Source: Paraburkholderia bannensis NBRC 103871
GTDB lineage: Bacteria > Pseudomonadota > Gammaproteobacteria > Burkholderiales > Burkholderiaceae
Length of the DNA: 64,000 bases
Reading direction: 5' to 3'
NCBI RefSeq assembly: GCF_000685015.1
Contig: NZ_BAYA01000014.1
Span: 124,001-188,000, forward strand
Shown here: in pieces, positions 27,134 through 35,014 of the stretch
Position numbering within the stretch: position 1 is the first letter of the stretch
Layout of the letters: each line of letters begins with the position of its first letter
The notes under the pieces: model-generated
Databases searched by the model: none
What the model was told of the DNA's origin: nothing
The model's input: the letters and a program-made list of their open reading frames with translations, nothing else
Program-made: the position numbers and the translations under genes

Positions 27134-27178
27134 GGGGCTTGCAGAAAAGGGGCTTGCAGAAAAGCGGCTTGCGCAATG
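27134..27178. repeat. Three tandem 15-bp repeats between divergent genes
   Basis: Unit GGGGCTTGCAGAAAA at 27134-27148 and 27149-27163, then a degenerate third unit beginning GCGGCTTGCG. Placed about 10 bases upstream of the minus-strand small gene and about 180 bases upstream of the DUF1488 gene. May be a slipped duplication in a leader, or repeated protein-binding sites. Confidence 0.6.
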
Positions 27179-27355
27179 AAAGCCTGTGCAGCTGGTGCAA
27201 CTCAGCGTGCAAGTGAGTTTCGCAGATTCGGCTGCCACGTCGATGCAGAATGCACACGTCGCCGCCTCGCGTGTCCCGCTGCGCGTAACATGGTGCGCGC
27301 CTGCGATGTCTGCTGGCGCGACTTTTCCTCTGCTGATTTCTCCGCGGGGCTGGAC

Positions 27356-27640
27356 ATGGATATCCGTTTTCCTTCCGAAGCGCCGTCCTGGCACGACTCC
27401 AATCTCACTGTGGTGTTTCCCGCGCTGGTCGACGGTGCGCGCGTGCCTTGCGCGATTTCCGTCGAGGCGCTTGAGGATCATTTCGGCGCGCGTCCCGAAG
27501 GCCGCGAGGCCTGGATGCAGGCTTTCGACGCGGGCCGCCGCCGCATCGAAGCCGTTGCGCGCGCCCATCTCGAACTGAGCAACGGCACGCCCGTGCTGCT
27601 CAAAAGCGGGCATTTCCCGCCGGGTACGCTGCTGTCCTGA
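27356..27640 (+). CDS. DUF1488 family protein
   Basis: A 94-residue cytoplasmic protein. MDIRFPSEAPSWHDSNLTVV followed by FPALVDGARVPCAISVEAL and LEDHFGARP matches the DUF1488 pattern (short beta-rich N-terminus, then an FGA segment and a C-terminal helix EAWMQAFDAGRRRIEAVAR). Function not known. Start at the ATG at 27356, since everything upstream in frame is Cys/Arg/Ala-rich non-protein-like sequence. Thirty bases separate it from the TetR gene downstream. Confidence 0.75.
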   Translation: MDIRFPSEAPSWHDSNLTVVFPALVDGARVPCAISVEALEDHFGARPEGREAWMQAFDAGRRRIEAVARAHLELSNGTPVLLKSGHFPPGTLLS

Positions 27641-27669
27641 TCGCGGCCGCCATCAGCGCTATCACCATC

Positions 27670-28290
27670 ATGAGCACCGTCGAACCGAAAGAGCCGCGCG
27701 TGTCGCCCTTGCGCGCACGTATTCTCGATGCCGCCCGCCGGATTGTGATGCGCGAAGGCATCGACCTGCTTTCGATGCGCAAGATCGCCGACGCGATTGG
27801 CTACTCGCCCGCATCGCTTTATCTGCATTTCGAGGGCCGCGACGCGATTGTGCGAGCGCTGGGGCGCGAAGGCTTTGCGCAACTGCTGACGCGCCTTGAG
27901 CCTTGTGCCGAAATCGAGGTGCCGCGCGCGCGGCTTCACGCGCTCGCGCATGCTTATGTGGCATTCGGCTGTGCGCATCCTGAAACGTATCGGCTGATGT
28001 TCTTGCCTGCGCCTTTGCCGGAGCGGGAAATGCCAGAGGCCGAACTGCCGCCGCCCGACGACCATATTGCCGCGATCACGACGCTTTTCGCCGATGCGTT
28101 CGCATCAGTCTGCGCCGAACCCGCGCTGCTCGCGCGTGCAATGTGGGCGCTGCTGCATGGCGTCGTGGCGTTCTCGCTTTCGGGGCCGGCATTCGGGCCC
28201 GAGTCGTCGCACCTGCCGGTGATCGACGCCGCGCTCGATGGCTGGCTCGATGGCCGGCACGGCGCGGGCTTCAAGTCCGAAGCGGGATAG
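27670..28290 (+). CDS. TetR/AcrR-family transcriptional regulator
   Basis: A 206-residue repressor-type protein. N-terminal helix-turn-helix at residues 15-60 (LLSMRKIADAIGYSPASLYL is the HTH itself). The C-terminal ligand domain contains a WALLHGVVAFSLSG helix, typical of the WHG-type TetR C-terminal domain. Ligand and targets are not known; candidates are the nearby SMR pump and the acyl-CoA hydratase/hydrolase gene 88 bp downstream. Confidence 0.87.
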   Translation: MSTVEPKEPRVSPLRARILDAARRIVMREGIDLLSMRKIADAIGYSPASLYLHFEGRDAIVRALGREGFAQLLTRLEPCAEIEVPRARLHALAHAYVAFGCAHPETYRLMFLPAPLPEREMPEAELPPPDDHIAAITTLFADAFASVCAEPALLARAMWALLHGVVAFSLSGPAFGPESSHLPVIDAALDGWLDGRHGAGFKSEAG

Positions 28291-28377
28291 AAAACGCGGC
28301 CTGCCGCCACGTGATAGCCTCGCAAAGCCGACTTGCTCGCGTTTTTCATTGCGCTTTCACTTATCCGCCAGTTCGCC

Positions 28378-29550
28378 ATGCCCCAGCAAACCCATCCTTC
28401 AATCGCCGACGCCGAACAACACGTCCTCACACACGTCACGAATCGCATCGGTTTCATCGAGCTTGCCCGGCCGCAGGCGCTCAATGCGCTTTCGACCGCC
28501 ATGGTGCGCTCGATGCAGGCGGCGCTCGACGCCTGGCGCGACGACCCGGAAGTGCTCGCCGTGCTCGTGCATACGCGTCATCCGCGCGCGTTCTGCGCGG
28601 GTGGCGATATCCGCTTTCTGTACGAGTCGTATCGGGCAGGAAATCAGGCGGCAATCGACACGTTCTTCATCGAGGAATATCGCCTCAATCACACGATCTT
28701 CAGTTATCCGAAGCCTTATATCGCGCTGATGAACGGCGTCGTGATGGGCGGCGGCATGGGGATCTCGCAGGGCGCGCATCGCACCGGTGGGCTACGCGTG
28801 GTCGACGGCACGACGCGCCTGGCGATGCCCGAGACGCGCATTGGCCTCTTTCCCGATGTCGGCATGGGGTGGTTTCTCGCGCGCACGCCGGGGGCGCTGG
28901 GGCGCTATCTCGCGGTGACGGGTGAAGCGATCGACGCCGCGAGCGCACTTTATGCCGGTCTCGCCGATGTGTCTATCGACGGCGACGCGCAGCCTGGGTT
29001 GGTGAATGCGCTGCAAACGGAGCCGTTCATGTCGGGCGAGGATATCGTCACGCGTATTCGCCGCGCGACAAGGACGGAAACGCAGACGGAAACGCGGACG
29101 GAAGCGCAGAAAGAGGCGAAAGCGCAGTGTGGCCTGGCCGTTGCGCGCGCATGGATCGACCGGCACTTCTCGCGCCCGACGGTGGCGGAAATTCTCACGT
29201 CGCTGGAGGCCGCTCAGGGTGCTGCGAAGGGCGCCGAAAGCGAATGGGCCGAGCAGATCGTCGGCGTGCTGCATGAGCGCTCGCCTCTGTCGATGGCGGT
29301 GTCGCTAGAGGTGGTGTCGCGTGCCGAAGGATCGATGTCCGACGTATTGCGCCGCGATCTCGACCTGACGCGTTCGAGCTTCGCGCAGGGCGACGTAGTG
29401 GAAGGGATCCGCGCGCGCATCATCGACAAGGACAACCATCCGCACTGGCGTTTTGCACGCATCGAAGACGTGCCGCCCGCCGAAGTCGAAGCGATGTTCA
29501 GGAGCCCGTGGAGTATCGCTGAGCACCCGTTGCGGGTGTTAGGCGCCTAG
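28378..29550 (+). CDS. Enoyl-CoA hydratase/isomerase family, 3-hydroxyisobutyryl-CoA hydrolase-like
   Basis: A 390-residue crotonase-fold protein. The length and the C-terminal ECH_2 region (residues about 250-390, SPLSMAVSLEVVSRAEGSMS) fit 3-hydroxyisobutyryl-CoA hydrolase of valine breakdown rather than a 260-residue hydratase. Oxyanion-hole segments are RAFCAGGDIRFLYE (residue 76) and NGVVMGGGMGISQG (residue 121), and PETRIGLFPDVGMGWFLAR carries the catalytic Glu/Asp region. Residues 230-250 hold a low-complexity Thr/Glu/Lys insertion encoded by tandem repeats. A related hydratase function cannot be excluded. Confidence 0.85.
   Translation: MPQQTHPSIADAEQHVLTHVTNRIGFIELARPQALNALSTAMVRSMQAALDAWRDDPEVLAVLVHTRHPRAFCAGGDIRFLYESYRAGNQAAIDTFFIEEYRLNHTIFSYPKPYIALMNGVVMGGGMGISQGAHRTGGLRVVDGTTRLAMPETRIGLFPDVGMGWFLARTPGALGRYLAVTGEAIDAASALYAGLADVSIDGDAQPGLVNALQTEPFMSGEDIVTRIRRATRTETQTETRTEAQKEAKAQCGLAVARAWIDRHFSRPTVAEILTSLEAAQGAAKGAESEWAEQIVGVLHERSPLSMAVSLEVVSRAEGSMSDVLRRDLDLTRSSFAQGDVVEGIRARIIDKDNHPHWRFARIEDVPPAEVEAMFRSPWSIAEHPLRVLGA
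29074..29109 (+). repeat. Three 12-bp tandem repeats inside the crotonase gene
   Basis: Units ACGGAAACGCAG, ACGGAAACGCGG and ACGGAAGCGCAG in a row, encoding a TETQ/TETR/TEAQ run. In frame and without a stop, so the protein is lengthened rather than broken. Confidence 0.8.
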
Positions 29551-29623
29551 AAGCAGAGGGGGAACAGCAGGAGGGGAGGTGAAGCGCGGCGCGCGATGAA
29601 GCTCATGCGCCGCGCTGGCTACA

Positions 29624-30049
29624 TCAGTCTTCGTCGGTTTCGCTCATGAAGGCGCGCATGAACACGAGCGCGCCCCAGCCCCACACCGCGTTCGAGGCGA
29701 AGCCCATCGCCAGGCGCGGCAGCATGTTGCCGCTCGGCCAGATCCCGCGCAGCGGATCGATCACGAACACCATCGCGGCGGTCAGCACGACGCCGCCGAA
29801 CACGAACGCCTGCACCCACGGCGCGGGCCGCGAAGGCGACACGCGCAGCAGCCACGTCATCAGGATGGCCCACAAGGCGCTCCAGATCGCATTGACGAGG
29901 AACTCGGGCAGGCCGAGCGGCGCGAACGGCTCAGTCGAGAAACCAGCGGCGTCGATCACCTGCGCGGCATGCAGCAGCGCAAGCGTTGCCTCGCGAAAGA
30001 ATAGCGAGGCCAGGAAGCCGGATACGAACGGCAAGATAATTTTTTGCAT
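29624..30049 (-). CDS. Conserved membrane protein, unknown function
   Basis: A 141-residue protein with about four hydrophobic segments: IILPFVSGFLASLFF at the N-terminus, FLVNAIWSALWAILMTWLL, AFVFGGVVLTAAMVFVI and MGFASNAVWGWGALVFM. The start at 30049 (MQKIILPFVSG) is favoured over a longer frame that adds a non-hydrophobic leader. Ends with an acidic tail SETDED. No family recognised. Divergent from the ssu operon with a 430-bp gap that holds the ssu promoter. Confidence 0.7.
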   Translation of the reverse strand: MQKIILPFVSGFLASLFFREATLALLHAAQVIDAAGFSTEPFAPLGLPEFLVNAIWSALWAILMTWLLRVSPSRPAPWVQAFVFGGVVLTAAMVFVIDPLRGIWPSGNMLPRLAMGFASNAVWGWGALVFMRAFMSETDED

Positions 30050-30232
30050 GAGAACGGGCGAGAGTTGCGCGGCGCGGCACGCATGCGCCCATGAAGACTG
30101 GGATAAGCGGCGGCCGGATGCTTTTGTCGGTATGGGCGCCATTATATCGGCGTGCCGGGCGCGCGATGCACCCCCGTATGCTAAAGCGTCGCGTAAAGCA
30201 CGAAAGTGGAAAACCTAAGCTAAAAAAAATCG

Positions 30233-30261
30233 TTCAAAAGGCTTAGGGCGATCCCTAGACT
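30233..30261 (+). promoter_or_regulatory. Probable promoter of the ssu operon
   Basis: TTCAAA (30233-30238), 17-bp spacer, TAGACT (30256-30261). The -10 region ATCCCTAGACTGG is nearly the same as ATCGCTAGACTGG upstream of sbp (47281-47293). An inverted repeat CCTAAGC (30214-30220) / GCTTAGG (30241-30247) frames the -35 region and an A-rich tract. Together this resembles a CysB-type activated, sulfur-starvation promoter; the regulator assignment is inference. The start codon of ssuD is about 220 bases downstream. Confidence 0.6.
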
Positions 30262-30479
30262 GGTTCCCCATGAAGACGGCGCCGCCGTCATGGCCCGCCG
30301 CTCCCCGCGTCAGTCAACGATCAGTGAACGTTTCTTCCGGCCGCTCTGGATGACCAGGCGGGCGCGGACAAGCTCGTCCTGTTCTGCGTGTGAGAGCCGA
30401 GCCATTACGCCATTTTTCGCTGATTCGTTCAGCTCGAAGCTTTCATTTTCACGTCTCGAACAAAAAGCAGGAGTCACGC

Positions 30480-31637
30480 ATGAATGTGTTCTGGTTCATC
30501 CCGACCCACGGCGACAGCCGCTATCTGGGCACCTCCGAAGGCGCGCGCGCCGCTGATCTCGCGTACTTCCAGCAGGTGGCCGTAGCGGCCGATACGCTCG
30601 GCTACGAAGGCGTCCTGCTGCCGACGGGCCGTTCGTGCGAAGACGCCTGGGTCGTGGCGTCGAGCCTGATCGCCGCAACGAAGCGCCTGAAGTTTCTCGT
30701 CGCGATCCGCCCGGGTCTGTCGTCGCCGGGTCTCGCCGCGCGCATGGCCGCGACTTTCGATCGCCTCTCGAACGGGCGCCTGCTCATCAACGTGGTGACG
30801 GGCGGCGACTCCGCCGAACTCGAAGGCGACGGCGTGTTCGTCGATCACGACACGCGCTACGAAATCACCGACGAATTCCTGCATATCTGGCGCAAGCTGC
30901 TGGAAGCCTCGCACACCAACGAGGCGATCGACTTCGACGGCAAGCATCTGCAGTCGAAGGGCGGCAAGGCGCTCTATCCGCCGGTGCAGCACCCGCATCC
31001 GCCGCTGTGGTTCGGCGGTTCGTCGCCGGCTGCGCACGAGATCGCAGGCGAGCATATCGACACCTACCTGACGTGGGGCGAGCCGCCCGAAGCGGTCGCG
31101 AAGAAGATCGCCGACATCCGTGCCCGCGCGGAACAGCGCGGCCGCAAGATCCGCTTCGGCATCCGCCTGCATGTGATCGTGCGCGAAACGGAAGAAGAAG
31201 CCTGGGCCGCCGCCGATCGCCTCATCAGCCGTCTCGACGACGACACGATTGCGCGCGCCCAGGCCGCGTTCAACAAGATGGACTCGGAAGGCCAGCGCCG
31301 CATGGCCGCGCTGCACGGCGGCAAGCGCGGCTCGCGCAAGGACCTGGAGGTCTACCCGAATCTGTGGGCGGGCGTGGGCCTCGTGCGCGGCGGGGCAGGC
31401 ACCGCGCTGGTCGGCAATCCGGAACAGGTGGCGGCGCTCATGAAGGAATACGCGTCGCTGGGCATCGAGACGTTCATTCTCTCGGGCTATCCGCACCTTG
31501 AGGAATCCTACCGTTTCGCCGAACTGGTGTTCCCGCTGCTGCCGGGCCGCCAGGCGAAGACCGCGGGTGGCCCGCTGTCGGGGCCGTTTGGCGAAGTCGT
31601 CGGCAACCAGTATCTGCCGAAGGCGAGCCAGAGCTGA
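30480..31637 (+). CDS. ssuD: FMNH2-dependent alkanesulfonate monooxygenase
   Basis: Two-component luciferase-fold enzyme that cleaves alkanesulfonates to aldehyde and sulfite when sulfate is scarce. It has 385 residues; the N-terminus MNVFWFIPTHGDSRYLGTSE and the segments LVAIRPGLSSPGLAARMAAT and LLINVVTGGDSAELEGDG match SsuD. GCAGGAGTCACGC precedes the ATG. It needs reduced flavin from an SsuE-type reductase, which is not encoded nearby. First gene of ssuD-ssuC-ssuB-mop. Confidence 0.96.
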   Translation: MNVFWFIPTHGDSRYLGTSEGARAADLAYFQQVAVAADTLGYEGVLLPTGRSCEDAWVVASSLIAATKRLKFLVAIRPGLSSPGLAARMAATFDRLSNGRLLINVVTGGDSAELEGDGVFVDHDTRYEITDEFLHIWRKLLEASHTNEAIDFDGKHLQSKGGKALYPPVQHPHPPLWFGGSSPAAHEIAGEHIDTYLTWGEPPEAVAKKIADIRARAEQRGRKIRFGIRLHVIVRETEEEAWAAADRLISRLDDDTIARAQAAFNKMDSEGQRRMAALHGGKRGSRKDLEVYPNLWAGVGLVRGGAGTALVGNPEQVAALMKEYASLGIETFILSGYPHLEESYRFAELVFPLLPGRQAKTAGGPLSGPFGEVVGNQYLPKASQS

Positions 31638-31720
31638 TCGTAGCGGGTTCGCAATAACGTGCGTGCCGCGCGAAAACGTGCCGCACGCACGCTGCAAGTG
31701 TGCAAGAGGAGGACGATTCG

Positions 31721-32584
31721 ATGACTCAATCCGCTGTGACCGCTGCCGCTGCGTCCGTCGTGGGCGCAGGCGGCGCACCGCGCACTGCACGGCCTTTCGC
31801 CGCGCTCGCGCGTGCGGCGCTCAAGCGCCTCGCGCCGTGGCTCGTGCCGCTCGCGATTCTCGCCGCGTGGGAACTGGCCGCACGCACGGGTGCGCTTTCC
31901 ACGCGCGTGCTGCCTGAACCGCTCGCGGTCGTGAAGGCCGCGTGGTCGCTGATCGAGTCGGGCGAGATGTGGCAGGACGTGCGCGTGAGCACGTGGCGTG
32001 CGATCTCGGGTTTTGCGATCGGCGGCAGCATCGGGCTTGCGCTCGGTCTGGCGACGGGTCTGTTCAAGCCCGTCGAAACCGCGCTCGATTCGACCATCCA
32101 GATGGTGCGCAACATCCCGGCGCTCGCGATGATTCCGCTCGTGATCCTCTGGTTCGGGATCGAGGAAGAGGCGAAGGTGTTTCTCGTCGCACTGGGCGTG
32201 TTCTTCCCGGTGTATGTGAATACCTTTCATGGCATCCGCTCGGTGGACGCCAATCTCGTCGAAATGGCGCGCAGTTACGGGCTCAAGGGCTTCGCGCTCT
32301 ATCGCGAAGTGATCCTGCCGGGCGCGCTGCCGTCGATTCTCGTGGGCGTGCGGTTCGCGCTCGGCCTGATGTGGGTGACGCTGATCGTGGCGGAGACGAT
32401 CTCCGCGCAATCGGGCATCGGCTACATGACGATGAACGCACGCGAATTCCTCCAGACCGACGTGGTGGTGGTCGGCATCCTGCTCTACGCCGCGCTCGGC
32501 AAACTCGCCGACGTGCTCGCCAAATGGCTCGAGCGCGTAGCGCTGCGCTGGCATCCCGCGTATCAACAAGGAAGCGACGCATGA
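31721..32584 (+). CDS. ssuC: Aliphatic sulfonate ABC transporter permease
   Basis: Inner-membrane permease of 287 residues. After a 35-residue cytoplasmic leader it has about six hydrophobic helices and the EAA loop EMARSYGLKGFALYREVILP, with TLIVAETISAQSGIGYMTM near the end, as in SsuC/TauC. AGAGGAGGACGATTCG gives a strong ribosome site. Its stop codon overlaps the start of ssuB by four bases (ATGA), so the two are translationally coupled. Confidence 0.95.
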   Translation: MTQSAVTAAAASVVGAGGAPRTARPFAALARAALKRLAPWLVPLAILAAWELAARTGALSTRVLPEPLAVVKAAWSLIESGEMWQDVRVSTWRAISGFAIGGSIGLALGLATGLFKPVETALDSTIQMVRNIPALAMIPLVILWFGIEEEAKVFLVALGVFFPVYVNTFHGIRSVDANLVEMARSYGLKGFALYREVILPGALPSILVGVRFALGLMWVTLIVAETISAQSGIGYMTMNAREFLQTDVVVVGILLYAALGKLADVLAKWLERVALRWHPAYQQGSDA

Positions 32585-33549
32585 ACGCAAGCACATTGGC
32601 AAGCCGTTTTGGCGGCGTCGCAAGCCGCCATCAAGCCGGCGAGGCTGGACAGTCCAGTCTTCAGGATAACCAGGTAAGTGGCGTGCAGCGGACACGCGCC
32701 GCCATCGATGACAAAGGCGCTTTTGCACAAGGCGTCAATGCTCGCGGCGATGCGCGCGCACACGACCCGGCTGTGGAGCTGCGCGGCGTGGGCAAGCGTT
32801 ACGGCGAGCGCGTCGTGCTCGACGATTTCGACCTTTCGATCGAGCGCGGCAGCTTCGTGGCGATCGTCGGTCGCAGCGGTTGCGGCAAGTCCACGCTGTT
32901 GCGTCTTGTTGCGGGACTGGAGACGCCCGACGCAGGCGAACTCACACGCCGCGGCGAAGCAGGCGCACAACTCGACACGCGCATCATGTTTCAGGACGCG
33001 CGCCTGCTGCCATGGAAGACCGTATTGCAGAACGTGATGCTGGGCCTGGGCCGGGGAGCTCGCGACGATGCGCGCGCGGTGCTCGACGAAGTGGGCCTGC
33101 TTGCGCGCGCCGACGAATGGCCCGCGCGATTGTCGGGTGGCCAGCGCCAGCGCGTGGCGCTCGCCCGGGCGCTGGTGCATCGGCCGAGCCTGCTGCTGCT
33201 CGACGAACCGCTGGGCGCACTCGACGCGCTCACACGGATCGAAATGCATGCGCTGATCGAGCGCTTGTGGCGCGAGCATCGCTTCACGGCCTTGCTGGTC
33301 ACGCACGACGTGCATGAAGCCGTGGCGCTTGGCGACCGCATTCTGCTGGTGGAGCAGGGGCGCATCGCGCTCGACCAGAACGTGTCGCTCGAACGCCCGC
33401 GTGCCCGCGCCGATGCGCGCTTCGCGGCGCTCGAAGAAAGCGTGCTCCAGCGCGTGCTGGGCAGCGAGACGCCGCCGGGCGGCCACGCACCGCGTAAGCA
33501 GGACACGCGCGATGGGCTGAGGCCGACCGACGTGCGCTGGGCGCTTTGA
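32581..33549 (+). CDS. ssuB: Aliphatic sulfonate ABC transporter ATP-binding protein
   Basis: ATPase subunit of 322 residues. Walker A GRSGCGKSTLLRLVAGL, signature LSGGQRQRVALARALV and Walker B LLLLDEPLGALDALTR are intact, as is the H-loop in LLVTHDVHEAV. There is an N-terminal extension of about 60 residues before the ABC core and a 30-residue hydrophilic tail, both longer than in E. coli SsuB. The assignment to sulfonate transport comes from ssuC and ssuD next door. Confidence 0.93.
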   Translation: MNASTLASRFGGVASRHQAGEAGQSSLQDNQVSGVQRTRAAIDDKGAFAQGVNARGDARAHDPAVELRGVGKRYGERVVLDDFDLSIERGSFVAIVGRSGCGKSTLLRLVAGLETPDAGELTRRGEAGAQLDTRIMFQDARLLPWKTVLQNVMLGLGRGARDDARAVLDEVGLLARADEWPARLSGGQRQRVALARALVHRPSLLLLDEPLGALDALTRIEMHALIERLWREHRFTALLVTHDVHEAVALGDRILLVEQGRIALDQNVSLERPRARADARFAALEESVLQRVLGSETPPGGHAPRKQDTRDGLRPTDVRWAL

Positions 33550-33626
33550 ACCGTTTTTACTCGCAACGATTACTTGCTGCACCGACCTTTCGTCACTTCT
33601 GTTCATCAAAATTTGGAGCCGAATCA

Positions 33627-33842
33627 ATGAGCATTACCGCCATCAACGTGCGCAACCAGTTCCGCGGCAAGATCAAAGAAATCATTCGCGGATCGGTGGT
33701 CTCGGAAGTCGACGTCGAAACGCCGTTCGGCGTCGTGACGTCGGTGATCACCACGCGCTCGGTCGACGAACTCGACCTGAAAGTCGGCTCGGAAGTCGTC
33801 GCGCTGGTCAAGTCAACCGAGGTCTCGATCGCGCGCCTGTGA
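33627..33842 (+). CDS. ssuF: Mop/TOBE-domain molybdopterin-binding-like protein (SsuF type)
   Basis: A 71-residue single Mop domain: MSITAINVRNQFRGKIKEII, followed by GSVVSEVDVETPFGVVTSVI and the closing LKVGSEVVALVKSTEVSIAR, which is the classical Mop pattern that binds molybdate or other oxyanions as a hexamer. In pseudomonads a gene of this type, ssuF, ends the ssu operon and is needed for sulfonate use. It lies 77 bp after ssuB in the same direction. The symbol follows that precedent. Confidence 0.83.
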   Translation: MSITAINVRNQFRGKIKEIIRGSVVSEVDVETPFGVVTSVITTRSVDELDLKVGSEVVALVKSTEVSIARL

Positions 33843-33939
33843 GCGCGCTTGCGGTGGCATGCGCCTGCACGGCGTCCCTCGCGGGCGGCCGGCGCCAAAG
33901 TGCTACGATGGGCCGGCTAGCCACCGCGGAGGGACGATC

Positions 33940-34182
33940 ATGGAGCCGAAAGGCCTCGACATGGGCGACTACGAAGAGCACTACCAGGACTGCGACATCG
34001 AAGTCGCGGTCGAGCAGGTGCTCACGGGCGTGAAGGCACACTTTCGGGTGACGCGCGCGGGCGTCGTGCTCAAGGACTGGGAACTCGTTCATATCGACCG
34101 GCTTTGGCCCACCGAACATGCCGCTGCCGAAGCCGGTTTTGCGGCGGCGCGTGCATGGATCGACCGGGGCGCTGCGCCTTGA
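33940..34182 (+). CDS. Conserved hypothetical protein, 80 aa
   Basis: A small acidic cytoplasmic protein. Core: YEEHYQDCDIEVAVEQVLTG, then VKAHFRVTRAGVVLKDWEL and a C-terminal helix TEHAAAEAGFAAARAWID, reminiscent of short proteins with a beta-strand pair plus helix. GGAGGGACGATC lies just before the ATG at 33940. No family assigned. Follows mop by 97 bp in the same direction and could be read through from the ssu operon. Confidence 0.7.
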   Translation: MEPKGLDMGDYEEHYQDCDIEVAVEQVLTGVKAHFRVTRAGVVLKDWELVHIDRLWPTEHAAAEAGFAAARAWIDRGAAP

Positions 34183-34217
34183 CGACGTTTGCCGCGGGCA
34201 CGCGGTCTCGACACACT

Positions 34218-34589
34218 TCAGCCTGAGTGGGCATGCTTTTTACGTGGGTTGGGATAAAAGCGCGTCTGGCCGAAATGATCCGGGCCAATGAAGAGCAGCA
34301 ATAACATGCCAATCTGGCCGAATGGCACGCATATCATTAGCCACCACCACCAGCCGCTCAAGCCTATATCGTGAAGACGCCGTACGATCACGGCAATCGG
34401 AATCCAGAAAACCACGCCGATAATCACGACGCCGAATATCGCACTGGCCAGCGAATTGCCGAAGGCGCTCGAATCTCCTTGTGAATCGAGTAATAAAACT
34501 AATGTGCAAAAGAGCAGCATCGTGGCTGCATATTCCCGGCGCGTGGCGCGACCGGCGAGCTTGAAGCGTCTTTCTAGCCATCTTTCCAT
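34218..34589 (-). CDS. DUF805 family membrane protein
   Basis: A 123-residue protein with three to four hydrophobic helices. Typical DUF805 features are the N-terminal RFKLAGRATRREYAATMLLF (FxGRxxRxEYW-like), the central IAVIVRRLHDIGLSGWWWWL motif and the last helix LMICVPFGQIGMLLLLFIG, followed by a polar tail with YPNPRKKHAHSG. Function unknown. Codon use is slightly less GC-rich than the neighbours. Confidence 0.87.
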   Translation of the reverse strand: MERWLERRFKLAGRATRREYAATMLLFCTLVLLLDSQGDSSAFGNSLASAIFGVVIIGVVFWIPIAVIVRRLHDIGLSGWWWWLMICVPFGQIGMLLLLFIGPDHFGQTRFYPNPRKKHAHSG

Positions 34590-34783
34590 GTGTATCGATC
34601 TTTCCGTCGTCGATTGATGTGTCTGGGCTATTCCCCTCGGAGGGATGCGATTTTACGCACGCATGGAAGTCAGGCGACAGGGCAATGAGGCGGATTTTAA
34701 CGATTCATTGATATTGAACCGTGTCTGAATATTTAGTCTGAATTGGCCGGTGATTAACCAGGAAAAACTGATGCCGCGCGGAT

Positions 34784-34814
34784 AAAAAAATGCCGCGCTC
34801 TGGGGGAGCGCGGC
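34784..34814 (-). terminator. Strong minus-strand terminator with no coding gene before it
   Basis: GCCGCGCTC (34792-34800) pairs with GAGCGCGGC (34806-34814); on the minus strand the 9-bp stem is followed by ATTTTTTTATCC. The nearest minus-strand protein gene upstream is many kilobases away (the SRAP gene next to it points the other way), so it must end a short transcript of its own. Confidence 0.85.
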
Positions 34815-34892
34815 GCAGGGGAAGCCGGGGCCGACCGATGTTGGAGAGAAGGCCCCGTGCCTTCGATCAGACGAAACGCTATCAAATTGCCT
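34784..34892 (-). ncRNA. Candidate small RNA, about 110 nt
   Basis: Minus-strand unit ending in the terminator at 34784-34814. Upstream there is a TATACT -10 box (34904 to 34899), giving a start near 34892; the -35 is poor. Inside, GAAGGC-ACGGG-GCCTTC forms a perfect 6-bp hairpin (34848-34864) and GGGGCC / GGCCCC offers an alternative pairing. The -10 box is framed by an inverted repeat TATCAAA / TTTGATA (34880-34914). No open frame of note lies in it. Ends and function are inferred. Confidence 0.5.
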
Positions 34893-35014
34893 GGGCGAAG
34901 TATACGGTTTGATATTTCGGTTTCTTACCTTGTTGTGAAACCTCGCTTGGCGCTCAGCGTTGTGCGGGAAGGGTGACGGACGGCTAAGATGAGACGATCC
35001 TGACAGGAGCCGTC

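Noticed and set aside
27110..27355. N-terminal extension of the DUF1488 protein
   Set aside because: Cys/Arg/Ala-rich translation of the repeat region and leader; the family begins at the ATG at 27356.
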